Below are positions 9,541 to 18,504 of a stretch of DNA of 64,000 nt, piece after piece (the first letter of the stretch is position 1; the number at the start of each line of letters is the position of its first letter). The notes below the pieces were generated by a model. The model was not told the origin of the DNA and did no database searches. It saw nothing but the letters and a program-made list of their open reading frames with translations. The stretch spans positions 1-64,000 of the forward strand of contig NZ_LFCT01000020.1 in the NCBI RefSeq assembly GCF_008692605.1, in the 5' to 3' direction. A program made the position numbers and the translations under genes. The stretch comes from Sphingobium estronivorans. GTDB lineage: Bacteria > Pseudomonadota > Alphaproteobacteria > Sphingomonadales > Sphingomonadaceae.

Positions 9541-9800
9541 TCGATTCCCCAACGGTCCGGTAACGGGGGCCGTCTATGACCGTTTCGCGTCTTTAATGTT
9601 GCGGTTCTGTTTCACTTTAGTGACAGCCGCCTCGTCCGGCCCGAAAATTCCGGACGGGATGATGTCATCAGGCCAGTGGAAGGCTTCTTGCCCACCGGCC
9701 GTTCGACGACTCCAACCGGGCAGCTTCAGGAAATCGGGCTCGGGTCGATGTCGGAAATCGTACGGTGAAATGGATGGGAAACGGCCGCAAAAGCGGACAA
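9541..9800. other. Intergenic region upstream of the DUF2490 gene
   Basis: No credible gene is seen here. The stretch contains a 7-bp-arm hairpin (CGTCCGG 9633-9639 with CCGGACG 9650-9656) and a small dyad TCACTTTAGTGA (9612-9623), either of which could be part of the promoter of the minus-strand DUF2490 gene. No sRNA family is recognisable. Confidence 0.4.
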
Positions 9801-9834
9801 AAATAACCCCGCCCATATCTGGGCGGGGTTATTT
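9801..9834 (-). terminator. Strong intrinsic terminator after hppA
   Basis: A perfect 15-bp inverted repeat (AAATAACCCCGCCCA 9801-9815 and TGGGCGGGGTTATTT 9820-9834) with a 4-nt loop and flanking A and T runs. It lies 28 bases downstream of the hppA stop and can work in both directions. Confidence 0.9.
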
Positions 9835-9861
9835 TTTGTCTTTCCCTTTTCAATCGATGAA

Positions 9862-11985
9862 TTACGCGCCGTGCGCGAGCGCCGCCAGCAGCAGCAGGGC
9901 GACGATATTCGTGATCTTGATCATCGGATTGACGGCCGGACCGGCGGTGTCCTTATAGGGATCGCCGACCGTATCGCCCGTCACCGCGGCCTTGTGGGCT
10001 TCGCTGCCCTTGCCGCCATGATGGCCATCCTCGATGAACTTCTTGGCATTGTCCCAGGCGCCGCCGCCCGAGGTCATGGAGAGCGCCACGAACAGGCCCG
10101 AAACGATCACGCCCAGCAACAGCGCGCCCAGGGCCGCAAAGCCATTGGGCGTGCCCGCCACCGCCGAAATCGCGAAATAGACGACGATCGGCGCCAGCAC
10201 CGGAAGCAGGCTGGGCAGGATCATCTCCTTGATCGCGGCGCGGGTGACGAGATCCACGGTCCGGGCATAGTTGGGCCGCGACGTACCCTCCATAATGCCC
10301 TTGTTGGTGGCGAACTGGTCGCGCACGTCCTTGACCACGTCACCGGCCGCGCGGCCCACGGCGGTCATGCCCATCGCGCCGAAGAGATAGGGCAGCAATG
10401 CGCCCAGCAACAGCCCGACAATGACATAGGGGTTGGAGAGGCTGAAATCGACCGGCTCGGTGAGGCCCAACGCCGAGTTGTAGAATTTCAGATCCTCCGT
10501 ATAGGCGCCGAACAGCACCAGCGCGGCGAGGCCCGCCGATCCGATGGCATAGCCCTTGGTCACGGCCTTGGTGGTGTTGCCCACCGCGTCGAGCGCGTCG
10601 GTCTTGACCCGGACGCTGTCTTCAAGCTGCGACATTTCCGCGATGCCGCCCGCATTGTCGGTGACGGGGCCGTAGGCGTCCAGCGCCACGACCATCCCGG
10701 CAAGCGCCAGCATGGCCGTCGCGGCGAAGGCGATGCCGATCAGGCCCGCCAGTTGATAGGCGACGATGATGCCGACCACGATCACCAGGGTCGGCAGCGC
10801 CGTGGCCTCCAGGCTCACCGCAAGGCCCTGAATGACGTTCGTGCCATGGCCGGTTTCCGATGCACGGGCGATGCTGCGCACGGGGCGATAATTGGTGCCG
10901 GTATAATATTCCGTGATCCAGACGATCAGGCCCGTGACCGCCAATCCGACCATCATCGACCAGAACAGCGCCATGCCGGTATAGCCGCCGCTGCCGTCAA
11001 GGTCTGTGCCGAAGCGGGCATTAAGATCGCCCAAGGTGAAATGCGCCGCCGCATAGAGCGCCGGGATCGACAGGATCGCCGTCGTCCAGAAGCCCTTGTA
11101 GAGCGCGCCCATGATCGACTGGCTCGCCCCCAGCCGCACCATATAGGTGCCGATGATCGAGGTGATGATGCACACGCCGCCGACGATCAGCGGCAGCGAC
11201 ATGAGCTGCATCAGAAAGGCGTTGTCCACACCCTTCACCAGCAGGGCGGTCAGCACCATGGTCGCGCCGACCGTCACCACATAGGTTTCGAACAGGTCCG
11301 CCGCCATGCCCGCGCAGTCGCCGACATTGTCGCCCACATTGTCGGCGATCACGGCGGGATTGCGTGGGTCATCCTCCGGAATGCCCGCCTCGACCTTGCC
11401 GACAAGGTCCGCGCCGACGTCCGCCGCCTTGGTGAAGATGCCGCCGCCCAGACGCGCGAAGATGGAGATAAGGCTGGCGCCAAAGGCCAGAGCCACCAGA
11501 GAGTCGATCACCAGCCGGTCATCGGGCGCATGCCCCGCAGGCCCGGTCAGATACCAGAAGAAGACGCTGATCGCGAGCAGCGCCAGCCCTGCCACCAGCA
11601 TGCCGGTGATGGCACCCGCCCGGAACGCCACGGTCAGGCCGCTTTGCAGCGTGTCGCGAGCGGCTTCGGCGGTGCGGACATTGGCGCGCACCGAGATGTT
11701 CATGCCGATGAAGCCCGCCGCGCCGGAGAGCAGCGCCCCGATCAGGAAGCCGATGGCCGACGTCGCGCCAAGGAAGAAGAAGACCAGCGCCGCGACGACG
11801 ACGCCGACCATGCCGATGGTCATATATTGCCGGCTGAGATAGGCCTTCGCCCCTTCCTGAATCGCGCCTGCAATCTGTTGCATGGTATCATTGCCGGCGG
11901 AGGCCGCCAGCACCTGTCGACTGGTGAACAGGCCGTAGAACACGGCCAACAGGCCGCACCCTATGGCAATCGAGACAATCTGCAT
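9862..11985 (-). CDS. hppA: Membrane-bound proton-translocating pyrophosphatase
   Basis: The 707-residue protein has about 16 transmembrane segments and couples pyrophosphate hydrolysis to ion pumping. The active-site loop includes [20 protein letters not shown] followed by [20 protein letters not shown]. The C-terminal motif [19 protein letters not shown] is also intact. Lys473 in GNTTKAV is the residue that marks K+-independent H+ pumps, where K+-dependent enzymes carry Ala. It lies 3' of thiL, with 227 bases between them, and ends at a strong terminator. Confidence 0.96.
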   Translation of the reverse strand: MQIVSIAIGCGLLAVFYGLFTSRQVLAASAGNDTMQQIAGAIQEGAKAYLSRQYMTIGMVGVVVAALVFFFLGATSAIGFLIGALLSGAAGFIGMNISVRANVRTAEAARDTLQSGLTVAFRAGAITGMLVAGLALLAISVFFWYLTGPAGHAPDDRLVIDSLVALAFGASLISIFARLGGGIFTKAADVGADLVGKVEAGIPEDDPRNPAVIADNVGDNVGDCAGMAADLFETYVVTVGATMVLTALLVKGVDNAFLMQLMSLPLIVGGVCIITSIIGTYMVRLGASQSIMGALYKGFWTTAILSIPALYAAAHFTLGDLNARFGTDLDGSGGYTGMALFWSMMVGLAVTGLIVWITEYYTGTNYRPVRSIARASETGHGTNVIQGLAVSLEATALPTLVIVVGIIVAYQLAGLIGIAFAATAMLALAGMVVALDAYGPVTDNAGGIAEMSQLEDSVRVKTDALDAVGNTTKAVTKGYAIGSAGLAALVLFGAYTEDLKFYNSALGLTEPVDFSLSNPYVIVGLLLGALLPYLFGAMGMTAVGRAAGDVVKDVRDQFATNKGIMEGTSRPNYARTVDLVTRAAIKEMILPSLLPVLAPIVVYFAISAVAGTPNGFAALGALLLGVIVSGLFVALSMTSGGGAWDNAKKFIEDGHHGGKGSEAHKAAVTGDTVGDPYKDTAGPAVNPMIKITNIVALLLLAALAHGA

Positions 11986-12212
11986 GGATGTTCCTCTCCC
12001 CCTGTTATGCCTGTCATCGGCCGCTCCGCAGGGAATGACGGGCGGACGAAAGGCGCAGAGACGGGCGGCCGGAATTCACGCATCCGGCATCAGGCACCGC
12101 ATCAATCAGCATCAGGCTCACGCACATCATGCGGTCCTACCGGGCTGAGAAAGGTCGGGGGTGAAGCTACAGGGCGGACGGCTCGCGTCAACCCGTTACG
12201 AATCAGAGCGAT

Positions 12213-13127
12213 TCAGCCATGTTGCCAGCCCAGCCGGTCTGGCAGGGGGAAGACGACCCCGTCGATCATCAGCGTCAGGCCCGATCCTGCGGAAAAATGC
12301 CCGACCGGGATCGCCCGCACCGGTGGCTTGATCGCGGCCGGGAGCACAAACAGCAATTCATAGTCGTCCCCGGCCCGCGCCGCCGCGATCTGCACGGCAC
12401 TGCTGGCGCCGCGCGTTGCCTCCAGGGCGGGGGACAGCGGGATATGATCGATGGTGACGGCAAGGCCGCTCGCCTCCGCCATGCGGGCCGCGTCGATCAG
12501 CAACCCGTCCGATACATCCATCATCGCATGAACATGGCGGGCAAGCAGGGCCCCTTCGGCGAGGCGGGGGCGCGGTCGGCGATAGGCGTCGACCAGAGGA
12601 CCCGACGCGCCGGGCATGGATTGCAGCAGGTCAAGGCCCACGCCCGCATCCCCCACCGGGCCAGTCAGATACAGCCGGTCGCCCGCCTGCGCGCCGCCGC
12701 GCACCGGCACCGGCCCGGTCGCTTCGCCCAGAGCGGTGAGGCTGTAGCTGCGGGGTGCGCCCTTCGGCATCTTGACCGTATCGCCGCCCAGCAGCGGCAT
12801 GGCATGGCGGGCCAGCGCCTCGCCCAATCCCTCCAGAAAGGCCGCGTCCCACGCATCGTCGCCCGACAGCGCATAGTTGAGCAGGCAGCCGACCGGCTTG
12901 GCACCCTTGGCGGCAAGGTCGGACAGATTCACCGCCGCCAGCTTCCAGCCGATGTCGGCGGGCGGGTCGGTGGCGAGATAATGCACCCCCTCCACCATCG
13001 TATCGCTGGTCAGGATCAGCCGCGCATCGCCGATCTCCAGCACCGCCACATCGTCCTGCAAGCCCTGCGCGGCCGGGTCGTTCGCGAGCAGGCGCAGCAG
13101 GGTCAGAAAGCGGGATTCAGCGGACAT
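12213..13127 (-). CDS. thiL: Thiamine-monophosphate kinase
   Basis: The 304-residue ThiL phosphorylates thiamine monophosphate to the active diphosphate. Landmarks are ILTSDTMVEGVHY (Mg-nucleotide site), GWKLAAVNLSDLAAKGA, LGGDTVK and MDVSDGLLIDAARMA. It follows nusB by 27 bases in the conserved nusB-thiL order, so both are probably on one transcript. No TPP riboswitch precedes it. Confidence 0.95.
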   Translation of the reverse strand: MSAESRFLTLLRLLANDPAAQGLQDDVAVLEIGDARLILTSDTMVEGVHYLATDPPADIGWKLAAVNLSDLAAKGAKPVGCLLNYALSGDDAWDAAFLEGLGEALARHAMPLLGGDTVKMPKGAPRSYSLTALGEATGPVPVRGGAQAGDRLYLTGPVGDAGVGLDLLQSMPGASGPLVDAYRRPRPRLAEGALLARHVHAMMDVSDGLLIDAARMAEASGLAVTIDHIPLSPALEATRGASSAVQIAAARAGDDYELLFVLPAAIKPPVRAIPVGHFSAGSGLTLMIDGVVFPLPDRLGWQHG

Positions 13128-13154
13128 GGCTTCCCCCCGCTTGGCCCAAGGCCG

Positions 13155-13601
13155 TTATTTCCGCACGTCCTTCGCGACAGCATCGAGCAGGCCGTTCACG
13201 AAGCCCGCCTCGCGCTTGTCGTAGAAGGCGTGGGCGACATCGACATATTCGCTGATGACCGTGCCGGTCGCCACATCCTTGCGGGCGAGCAACTCATAGG
13301 CCCCCGCGCGCAGGATTTGCCGCATCGGCTTGTCGAGCCGCTCGAGACTCCAGCCCTTGGACAGACGCGCCACGATCAGCCCGTCGATTTCCTCGCGGCG
13401 GCGGTCCACGCCCTGCACCACATCATCGAAGAAGCTCTCTTCCGCCTGTGCATAGGTCACATCCTCGATGGTCGCGCCCAGGCGGTGCTGGTGGAACTCA
13501 TGCAGCAGCACATGAAGCGGCGTACCCTCCATTTCGAGCTGGTAGAGCGCCTGAACCGCGGCAAGACGCGCGGCGGAGCGGGATTTCGAGCGATCGTTCA
13601 T
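13155..13601 (-). CDS. nusB: Transcription antitermination factor NusB
   Basis: The 148-residue RNA-binding factor works with NusE in rRNA antitermination. It has RSAARLAAVQALYQLEMEG, LDKPMRQILRAGAYELL and EYVDVAHAFYDKREAGFVNG, all typical of NusB. I choose ATG 13601 (MNDRSKSRSAAR); in-frame ATGs at 13613 and 13670 extend it without similarity. The gene lies 87 bases downstream of hisD behind a possible terminator and is followed by thiL. Confidence 0.93.
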   Translation of the reverse strand: MNDRSKSRSAARLAAVQALYQLEMEGTPLHVLLHEFHQHRLGATIEDVTYAQAEESFFDDVVQGVDRRREEIDGLIVARLSKGWSLERLDKPMRQILRAGAYELLARKDVATGTVISEYVDVAHAFYDKREAGFVNGLLDAVAKDVRK

Positions 13602-13662
13602 CAACAGGTCCATAGCCGTTCGAACCGGAAAAGTCGAAACCGGTCCGAGGGGAGAAAAATGA

Positions 13663-13681
13663 CCCCGCATGACGCGCGGGG
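13663..13681 (-). terminator. Candidate terminator between hisD and nusB
   Basis: On the minus strand CCCCGC (13681-13676) pairs with GCGGGG (13668-13663) around a 7-nt loop, and TCATTTTT follows. The stem is short, so read-through into nusB-thiL is likely; it may only attenuate. Confidence 0.45.
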
Positions 13682-13688
13682 CAACGGA

Positions 13689-14978
13689 TTATTTAAGCCG
13701 CGCCGCCACCGAGGCCGCATGCGCCGGAAGCCCCTCCGCCTCCGCCAGCGCGACGGCGGCGGGACCGATGGCATCGATGCTGCGCTGGTCGAGGCTGAGG
13801 AAGCTGGTGCGCTTCATGAAGTCGAGCACCGAGAGTCCCGAGGAAAAGCGCGCACGCCGCCCGGTCGGCAGCACATGGTTGGGACCGGCGACATAATCGC
13901 CCACCGCCTCGGGCGTCATCCGGCCAAGAAAGACCGACCCGGCATGGCGCACCTGCCGGAACAGCGCGTCGGGATCATCCACAGCGAGTTCCAGATGCTC
14001 GGCGGCCAGACGGTTGACCAGCGGCATGGCTTCTTCGAGATCGCGCACGACGATGATCGCGCCATTGGCGTTCCAACTCGTGGTCGCCACCGCCTGCGTC
14101 GACAGCAACGGCAGACGCTTGTCCACCGCCGCTGCTACCGCATCGGCAAAGGCTGCGTCGTCGGTGAACAGGATCGACTGGCTGGTCGGATCATGCTCCG
14201 ACTGGCTGAGCAGATCGGCGGCGATCCAGTCGGGATTATTCTTCCCATCGGCTACCACGGCAATCTCCGACGGCCCGGCCACCATGTCGATGCCGACCAC
14301 GCCATAAAGCTGGCGTTTGGCCTCGGCTACCCAGGCATTGCCGGGACCGGTGATGACGTCGACCGGCTTGATCCGGTCCGTGCCGTAAGCAAGCGCCGCG
14401 ACCGCCTGCGCCCCGCCGACGCGCCAGATTTCCTCGATCCCGGCGATGGAAGCGGCCGCCAGCACCAGCGGGTTGATCTCGCCATTGGGGGTCGGCGTGA
14501 CCATGGCGATGCGATCGACGCCCGCGACCTTGGCCGGGATGACATTCATCAGCAGCGAACTGGGATAGGCGGCGCGCCCGCCGGGGACATACAGCCCCGC
14601 CGCATCCACCGCGCTCCACCGCGCCCCGAGACGGACACCCGCCGCATCGACGCTGTCGCTGTCCTGCGGCTTCTGCTTTTCATGATAGGCGGTGATGCGC
14701 GCCGCCGCGAGTTCCAGCGCATCGCGCAATTCGGTCGAAAGCCCGTCCAGCGCCTTGCGGCATTCGGAAGGCTCCACCGCCCAACCGCTGATGTTCAGGT
14801 CATGCCGGTCGAAGCGGCTGGTATAGTCGGCCAGCGCCGCATCGCGCTCGGCCCGGACGCGCTTCAGGATCGCGGTGACATCGCGCGAGACATCCTCGTC
14901 CGCCTCGCGCCGGGCATCGACCAGCGCGGTGAAGGCAGCGGCGAAATCCGCGCTCGCGCTATCGAGCCTAAGCGACAT
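13689..14978 (-). CDS. hisD: Histidinol dehydrogenase
   Basis: The 429-residue enzyme oxidises L-histidinol to L-histidine in two NAD+-dependent steps, the last of the pathway. I see [51 protein letters not shown] (zinc ligands Gln and His) and GPNHVLPT. The start overlaps the end of hisG by 11 bases, giving a coupled hisG-hisD pair. Confidence 0.96.
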   Translation of the reverse strand: MSLRLDSASADFAAAFTALVDARREADEDVSRDVTAILKRVRAERDAALADYTSRFDRHDLNISGWAVEPSECRKALDGLSTELRDALELAAARITAYHEKQKPQDSDSVDAAGVRLGARWSAVDAAGLYVPGGRAAYPSSLLMNVIPAKVAGVDRIAMVTPTPNGEINPLVLAAASIAGIEEIWRVGGAQAVAALAYGTDRIKPVDVITGPGNAWVAEAKRQLYGVVGIDMVAGPSEIAVVADGKNNPDWIAADLLSQSEHDPTSQSILFTDDAAFADAVAAAVDKRLPLLSTQAVATTSWNANGAIIVVRDLEEAMPLVNRLAAEHLELAVDDPDALFRQVRHAGSVFLGRMTPEAVGDYVAGPNHVLPTGRRARFSSGLSVLDFMKRTSFLSLDQRSIDAIGPAAVALAEAEGLPAHAASVAARLK

Positions 14979-15630
14979 CCTTCACCCCCACGGCCTTGCG
15001 GAAGGCTTCGACCAGCGGCGTCAATTCCGCCGAACGCATCTTGAATGCAGCACGATTGACGATCAGCCGCGCCGACACCGGCATGATGACATTGGTCTCG
15101 ACCAGGCCATTGGCCTTCAGCGTCGCGCCTGAGGACACAAGGTCCACGATCCGCCGCGACAACCCCAGCGAAGGCGCCAGTTCCATCGCGCCGTTCAGCT
15201 TCACGCACTCCGCCTGAATCCCGCGCGCCTCATAATATTTGCGCGTGAGGTAAGGATATTTGGTGGCAACGCGGACATGGCTCAGCGCCGCTTCATCCTC
15301 ATCGGCGAGACCGACAGGCTCCGCGACCGACAGGCGGCAATGGCCCATGTCGAGGTCGACCGGCGCGTAAATCTCCGAATAATCGAACTCTTCCAGCACG
15401 TCCGATCCGACGATGCCGATCTGCGCCGCGCCATGCGCCACGAAGGTCGCGACGTCGAACGCCCGCACCCGGATGATCGACACATCGGGCCGGTTGGTGG
15501 CGAAGCGGAGCGCGCGGCTCTTCTTGTCATGGAACTCCGCCTCCGGTTCGATACCGGCTTTGGCGAGCAAGGGCAGCGCTTCATCGAGGATGCGCCCCTT
15601 GGGGATGGCAAAGGTGAGCGGACGAGTCAT
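14968..15630 (-). CDS. hisG: ATP phosphoribosyltransferase, short form
   Basis: HisG joins ATP and PRPP in the first step of histidine synthesis. At 220 residues this is the short HisG(S) form, which lacks the C-terminal regulatory domain and in other bacteria works with the HisZ subunit. Motifs include [36 protein letters not shown] and the PRPP site [14 protein letters not shown]. No hisZ lies in the window. It is followed by hisD with an 11-base overlap. Confidence 0.93.
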   Translation of the reverse strand: MTRPLTFAIPKGRILDEALPLLAKAGIEPEAEFHDKKSRALRFATNRPDVSIIRVRAFDVATFVAHGAAQIGIVGSDVLEEFDYSEIYAPVDLDMGHCRLSVAEPVGLADEDEAALSHVRVATKYPYLTRKYYEARGIQAECVKLNGAMELAPSLGLSRRIVDLVSSGATLKANGLVETNVIMPVSARLIVNRAAFKMRSAELTPLVEAFRKAVGVKDVA

Positions 15631-15683
15631 GACCCGCGCGCCTTACTTGCGAAGGGGCGAAAGGGCAAGGTAACGCATAGGAT

Positions 15684-16790
15684 CTAGGCCGCCTCCGCCA
15701 GCGCCGCCTCGGTCGCCGCGATCCAGCCGCCGCCCAGCACCCGGTCGCCGGCATAGAGTACCGCCGCCTGCCCTGGCGCCACGCCATATTCCGGCGCATC
15801 GAAGACCAGCCGCTCGCCCTCCAGCCGGGCCGGAACCGGCTTCGCCATCGACCGCACCTTGGCGGTCAGCGGCCCGGTGAAATCCCCGCCCAGCCAATTG
15901 ATGTCGCTCAGCCGCGCCCCCGACACCGCCAGCGCCGCCTTCGGCCCGACGATCACGCGCCGCGCCTCGGCGTCCAGCCGCACGACGTAGAGCGGTTCGG
16001 CCTGTCCGCCGATTTCCAGCCCCTTACGCTGGCCGACCGTATAGTGGATCATGCCCTTGTGCGTGCCCATCACGCGCCCGTCGATATGCACGATGTCCCC
16101 GCCCTCATCGGCATCGGGGCGCAGCTTGCGCACGATTTTCGCATAATCGCCGTCGGGGACGAAGCAGATGTCCTGGCTGTCGGGCTTCATCGCCACCGAC
16201 AGGCCCAGTTCCGCCGCGATCTCGCGCACCTGGGGCTTGGGCAGGCCACCCAACGGAAAGCGCAGATAGTCGAGCTGCGCCTGAGTCGTGGCGAAAAGGA
16301 AATAGCTCTGGTCCCGCGCCGGATCGGCGGCGCGGTGCAGTTCCGCGCCCTGCGGCCCCTCCACCCGGCGGACATAATGGCCGGTGGCAAGGCAGTCCGC
16401 GCCCAGGTCCCGCGCGATCTGGAACAGGTCGGTGAACTTCACCCCCATATTGCACTTCACGCAAGGGATCGGGGTGCGCCCGGCCATATATTCATCGGCG
16501 AAATCAGCGATCACCGAATCCCGGAAACGGCTTTCATAATCAAAGACATAATGGACAATGCCGATGCGGTCAGCGACCGCGCGCGCATCGCGAATATCCT
16601 GCCCGGCGCAGCAGCTTCCCGTGCGGCCCACCGCCGCGCCATGATCGTAGAGTTGCAACGTCACGCCGATCGTTTCGGCGCCCGTGCGCGCGGCGAGCGC
16701 GGCAACGACGCTCGAGTCCACGCCGCCCGACATGGCAACGACGATGCGCCGCGCGTTGAGCGGCTCTGAAAGCTGGAACTGGGGCTGCAT
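15684..16790 (-). CDS. mnmA: tRNA-specific 2-thiouridylase
   Basis: MnmA thiolates U34 of the tRNAs for Lys, Glu and Gln. The PP-loop [15 protein letters not shown] lies near the N-terminus. The catalytic cysteines are in [11 protein letters not shown] (about 77-80) and [11 protein letters not shown] (about 200). TGHYVRR and [12 protein letters not shown] are also present. ATG 16790 is chosen ([20 protein letters not shown]); an in-frame ATG at 16850 adds 20 residues without family match. It lies 53 bases upstream of hisG. Confidence 0.94.
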   Translation of the reverse strand: MQPQFQLSEPLNARRIVVAMSGGVDSSVVAALAARTGAETIGVTLQLYDHGAAVGRTGSCCAGQDIRDARAVADRIGIVHYVFDYESRFRDSVIADFADEYMAGRTPIPCVKCNMGVKFTDLFQIARDLGADCLATGHYVRRVEGPQGAELHRAADPARDQSYFLFATTQAQLDYLRFPLGGLPKPQVREIAAELGLSVAMKPDSQDICFVPDGDYAKIVRKLRPDADEGGDIVHIDGRVMGTHKGMIHYTVGQRKGLEIGGQAEPLYVVRLDAEARRVIVGPKAALAVSGARLSDINWLGGDFTGPLTAKVRSMAKPVPARLEGERLVFDAPEYGVAPGQAAVLYAGDRVLGGGWIAATEAALAEAA

Positions 16791-16914
16791 GCCCGCGCAT
16801 ATAGTCGCCCCTGCCCCGGCATTCCAGCGGGATTCAACCCGCGAAAACAAGATGGCGCCAAAATCCGGGTCAAGTTTACCGGACCTTATCCTTTAGCGCG
16901 TAGACCCCTTTCCC

Positions 16915-17211
16915 ATGGATTTGGGATTCCTTCGGACAGGCGGGCTGAAGCCCAGCTTCGTCAAGCCTATCGGGCGTCGGCGCGTCCCGGTCTGGCCATC
17001 GCTGCGGGCTGCTTCGGCGGCGGCGCAGGCGGCCAGCCCGACCGCGCAGGCGGTCGCGGGCGTCCTGCGGGGGCAGGAAATCGAAGGCGACTGGATCCAG
17101 GAACTGGCCGATATCCTCGCGCCGCGTTCCAGCGGCCATATCGAGGCTGAAGGGCTTGCGGGTAGCTTTAACCCGTTGATCGCAAACCGTTTAAGGGTGG
17201 GGCAAGGATGA
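16915..17211 (+). CDS. Small hypothetical protein
   Basis: The 98-codon frame lies in a 531-base gap between mnmA and sciP, transcribed divergently from mnmA. Through its middle it has strongly G/C-ending codons typical of real genes here. The peptide has an Ala-rich stretch and a likely amphipathic helix (GDWIQELADILAP). I know no family for it, no clear ribosome-binding site precedes ATG 16915, and an overlapping minus-strand frame (16893-17294) is also open. It may be a lineage-specific gene. The remaining 110 bases before sciP carry no recognisable element. Confidence 0.45.
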   Translation: MDLGFLRTGGLKPSFVKPIGRRRVPVWPSLRAASAAAQAASPTAQAVAGVLRGQEIEGDWIQELADILAPRSSGHIEAEGLAGSFNPLIANRLRVGQG

Positions 17212-17321
17212 TGAAAGGGGCGTTTACCGTGGCGCTTTAGACCCTGTTCAGGGCTTGAGGCGCAAACAGTTTCGCACTGCTGAAAAAACGGCAACGCCAG
17301 TGCCGCTTATTGAGGGTGATA

Positions 17322-17621
17322 ATGATCGAAAATCAAAAAATCAGACCTGCCCAGGTCGTCGGGCCGCTCGGAGAACCCCTGACTCTGGAGAGCCTGCCGC
17401 CGGTGGATACGACCCGCTGGGTCGTGCGCCGCAAGGCGGAAGTCGTGGCGGCCGTAAATGGCGGACTGCTGACCGTGGACGAAGCCTGCGCGCGCTATTC
17501 GCTGACGCTGGAGGAATTTGCGAGCTGGCAGCGCGCGGTCGACCGTTCGGGCATGCACGGCCTGCGCGTGACGCGTATCCAATATTACAAGTCGCTCTAC
17601 GAACGGCAGCAGAAATACTGA
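17322..17621 (+). CDS. sciP: SciP-type CtrA inhibitor (DUF1153)
   Basis: The 99-residue helix-turn-helix protein matches DUF1153, represented by Caulobacter SciP, which binds CtrA and blocks activation of CtrA-dependent cell-cycle promoters. Key segments are VGPLGEPLTL, DTTRWVVRRKAEVVAAVNGG, EACARYSLTLEEFASWQRAV and LRVTRIQYYKS. ATG 17322 has GAGG at 17312-17315; an upstream TTG at 17310 overlaps that signal and is unlikely. It is a single gene ended by a hairpin. Confidence 0.9.
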   Translation: MIENQKIRPAQVVGPLGEPLTLESLPPVDTTRWVVRRKAEVVAAVNGGLLTVDEACARYSLTLEEFASWQRAVDRSGMHGLRVTRIQYYKSLYERQQKY

Positions 17622-17653
17622 ACACCCAAAAGGGTCGCATCGCAACGAACAGC

Positions 17654-17684
17654 AAGGCCGCCGGATCTGGCATCCGGCGGCCTT
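17654..17684 (+). terminator. Terminator after sciP
   Basis: AAGGCCGCCGGAT (17654-17666) pairs perfectly with ATCCGGCGGCCTT (17672-17684) around a 5-nt loop. The following U tract is weak (CTGCTT). It is 33 bases after the sciP stop. Confidence 0.75.
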
Positions 17685-17709
17685 CTGCTTACCCTTTCAT
17701 ATCGCCTAG

Positions 17710-17734
17710 GGAACGGAAAGCCGACTTTTCCGTT
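17710..17734 (+). promoter_or_regulatory. EcfG-type general stress promoter
   Basis: GGAAC (17710-17714), a 16-base spacer and CGTT (17731-17734) match the alphaproteobacterial sigma-EcfG consensus GGAAC-N16/17-CGTT. It lies about 50 bases upstream of the GlsB/YeaQ-type gene, a family often induced by stress, which supports the call. Confidence 0.65.
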
Positions 17735-17784
17735 GAACAGTTCAGCCTTCCCGGAAGGGGCTGTGGTCCAAGGAGAGTAAGACA

Positions 17785-18039
17785 ATGGGCATCATCTTAT
17801 GGCTTGTCGTCGGCGGCATCATCGGTTGGCTCGCCAGCATGGTCATGCGCACTGACGCGCAACAGGGCATCTTGCTGAACATCGTCGTCGGCATCGTCGG
17901 CGCCTTCATCGGCGGCCTGATCTTCAGCGGCGGTTCCATCAACGACGGCCTGACGCTGTACAGCTTCCTGGTGTCGCTGGTGGGCGCCATCGTCCTGCTG
18001 GCAATCGTCAATCTGGTGCGGCGCGGCTCGGTCCGCTAA
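17785..18039 (+). CDS. GlsB/YeaQ/YmgE family stress membrane protein
   Basis: The 84-residue protein has three hydrophobic segments with the glycine-rich pattern of the transglycosylase-associated family: GIILWLVVGGIIGWLASMVM, GILLNIVVGIVGAFIGGLIF and LYSFLVSLVGAIVLLAIVNL. The gene has an AAGGAGAG ribosome-binding site and an EcfG-type promoter. A second family member lies convergent to it at 18099-18347. The molecular function is not known. Confidence 0.88.
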   Translation: MGIILWLVVGGIIGWLASMVMRTDAQQGILLNIVVGIVGAFIGGLIFSGGSINDGLTLYSFLVSLVGAIVLLAIVNLVRRGSVR

Positions 18040-18056
18040 GCGCCTTTCGTTAAGCC

Positions 18057-18093
18057 GAAGAGGGCCGTGCCAGACGATGGTGCGGCCCTCTTC
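18057..18093. terminator. Bidirectional terminator between two GlsB-type genes
   Basis: GAAGAGGGCCG (18057-18067) pairs perfectly with CGGCCCTCTTC (18083-18093). It sits between convergent stops at 18039 and 18099. No long U tract is present in either direction. Confidence 0.65.
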
Positions 18094-18098
18094 ATGCG

Positions 18099-18347
18099 TC
18101 AGCCGCGCCCGGCGAAGAACCGATAGAGGGCAAGCACGCCGATCGACCCGAACACCGCAGCGATGAAACTGGCCTGCTGGCCCGGCGCATAGACGCCCAG
18201 CATCCGCCCGACATAGCCCGCCAGCAGCGCGCCCGCTATGCCCAGCAGGATGGTCAGGACGCAGCCGCCCGGAGCGCGGCCGGGCATGACCAGCCGCGCG
18301 AGGGCGCCCGCAAACAGCCCGACGATGATCCACCCCAGCAATTCCAT
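18099..18347 (-). CDS. GlsB/YeaQ/YmgE family membrane protein, second copy
   Basis: The 82-residue protein shares the family pattern ELLGWIIVGLFAGALARLVM, GRAPGGCVLTILLGIAGALL and a C-terminal hydrophobic segment. It is diverged from the 17785 gene (different loops, cysteine in the second segment). ATG 18347 is chosen because it gives the standard length; an extension to 18404 adds a charged N-terminus. Role unknown, probably inner membrane. Confidence 0.85.
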   Translation of the reverse strand: MELLGWIIVGLFAGALARLVMPGRAPGGCVLTILLGIAGALLAGYVGRMLGVYAPGQQASFIAAVFGSIGVLALYRFFAGRG

Positions 18348-18434
18348 CCCGCCTTCCCCCTTCCGTGTCCGGACCATAGCGCCATAGCTGCGCGGCTTTG
18401 GCAAGGGCAGGCGCGGGGATCGTGATAATGGGAC

Positions 18435-18464
18435 TTGAGCGGGGTGATGTATTCTTATAATACA
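18435..18464 (+). promoter_or_regulatory. Promoter and overlapping dyad upstream of the RND operon
   Basis: TTGAGC (18435-18440) and a perfect TATAAT (18456-18461) are 15 bases apart, a plausible sigma-70 promoter with a short spacer. The -10 lies inside the dyad TGTATT-CTTAT-AATACA (18448-18464), a reasonable operator for a TetR-like repressor. No regulator gene is adjacent. Confidence 0.5.
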
Positions 18465-18504
18465 GCAATCCGCGCGGCGCTTTTGGCCGGAAGATGGATT
18501 CAGG

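Noticed and set aside
12130-12165. CTGAGA-like stretch upstream of hppA suggesting a TPP riboswitch
   Set aside because: Only GGCTGAGAAAGG on the plus strand matches. The rest of the THI-box is missing and the strand is opposite to the nearby genes.
9871-12363. Long open frame opposite hppA
   Set aside because: It mirrors the hppA codon pattern on the other strand, and its Arg/His-rich product matches no family.
17168-17194. CtrA box upstream of sciP
   Set aside because: TTAA occurs at 17168 and 17191 but the gap is 19 bases, not 7.
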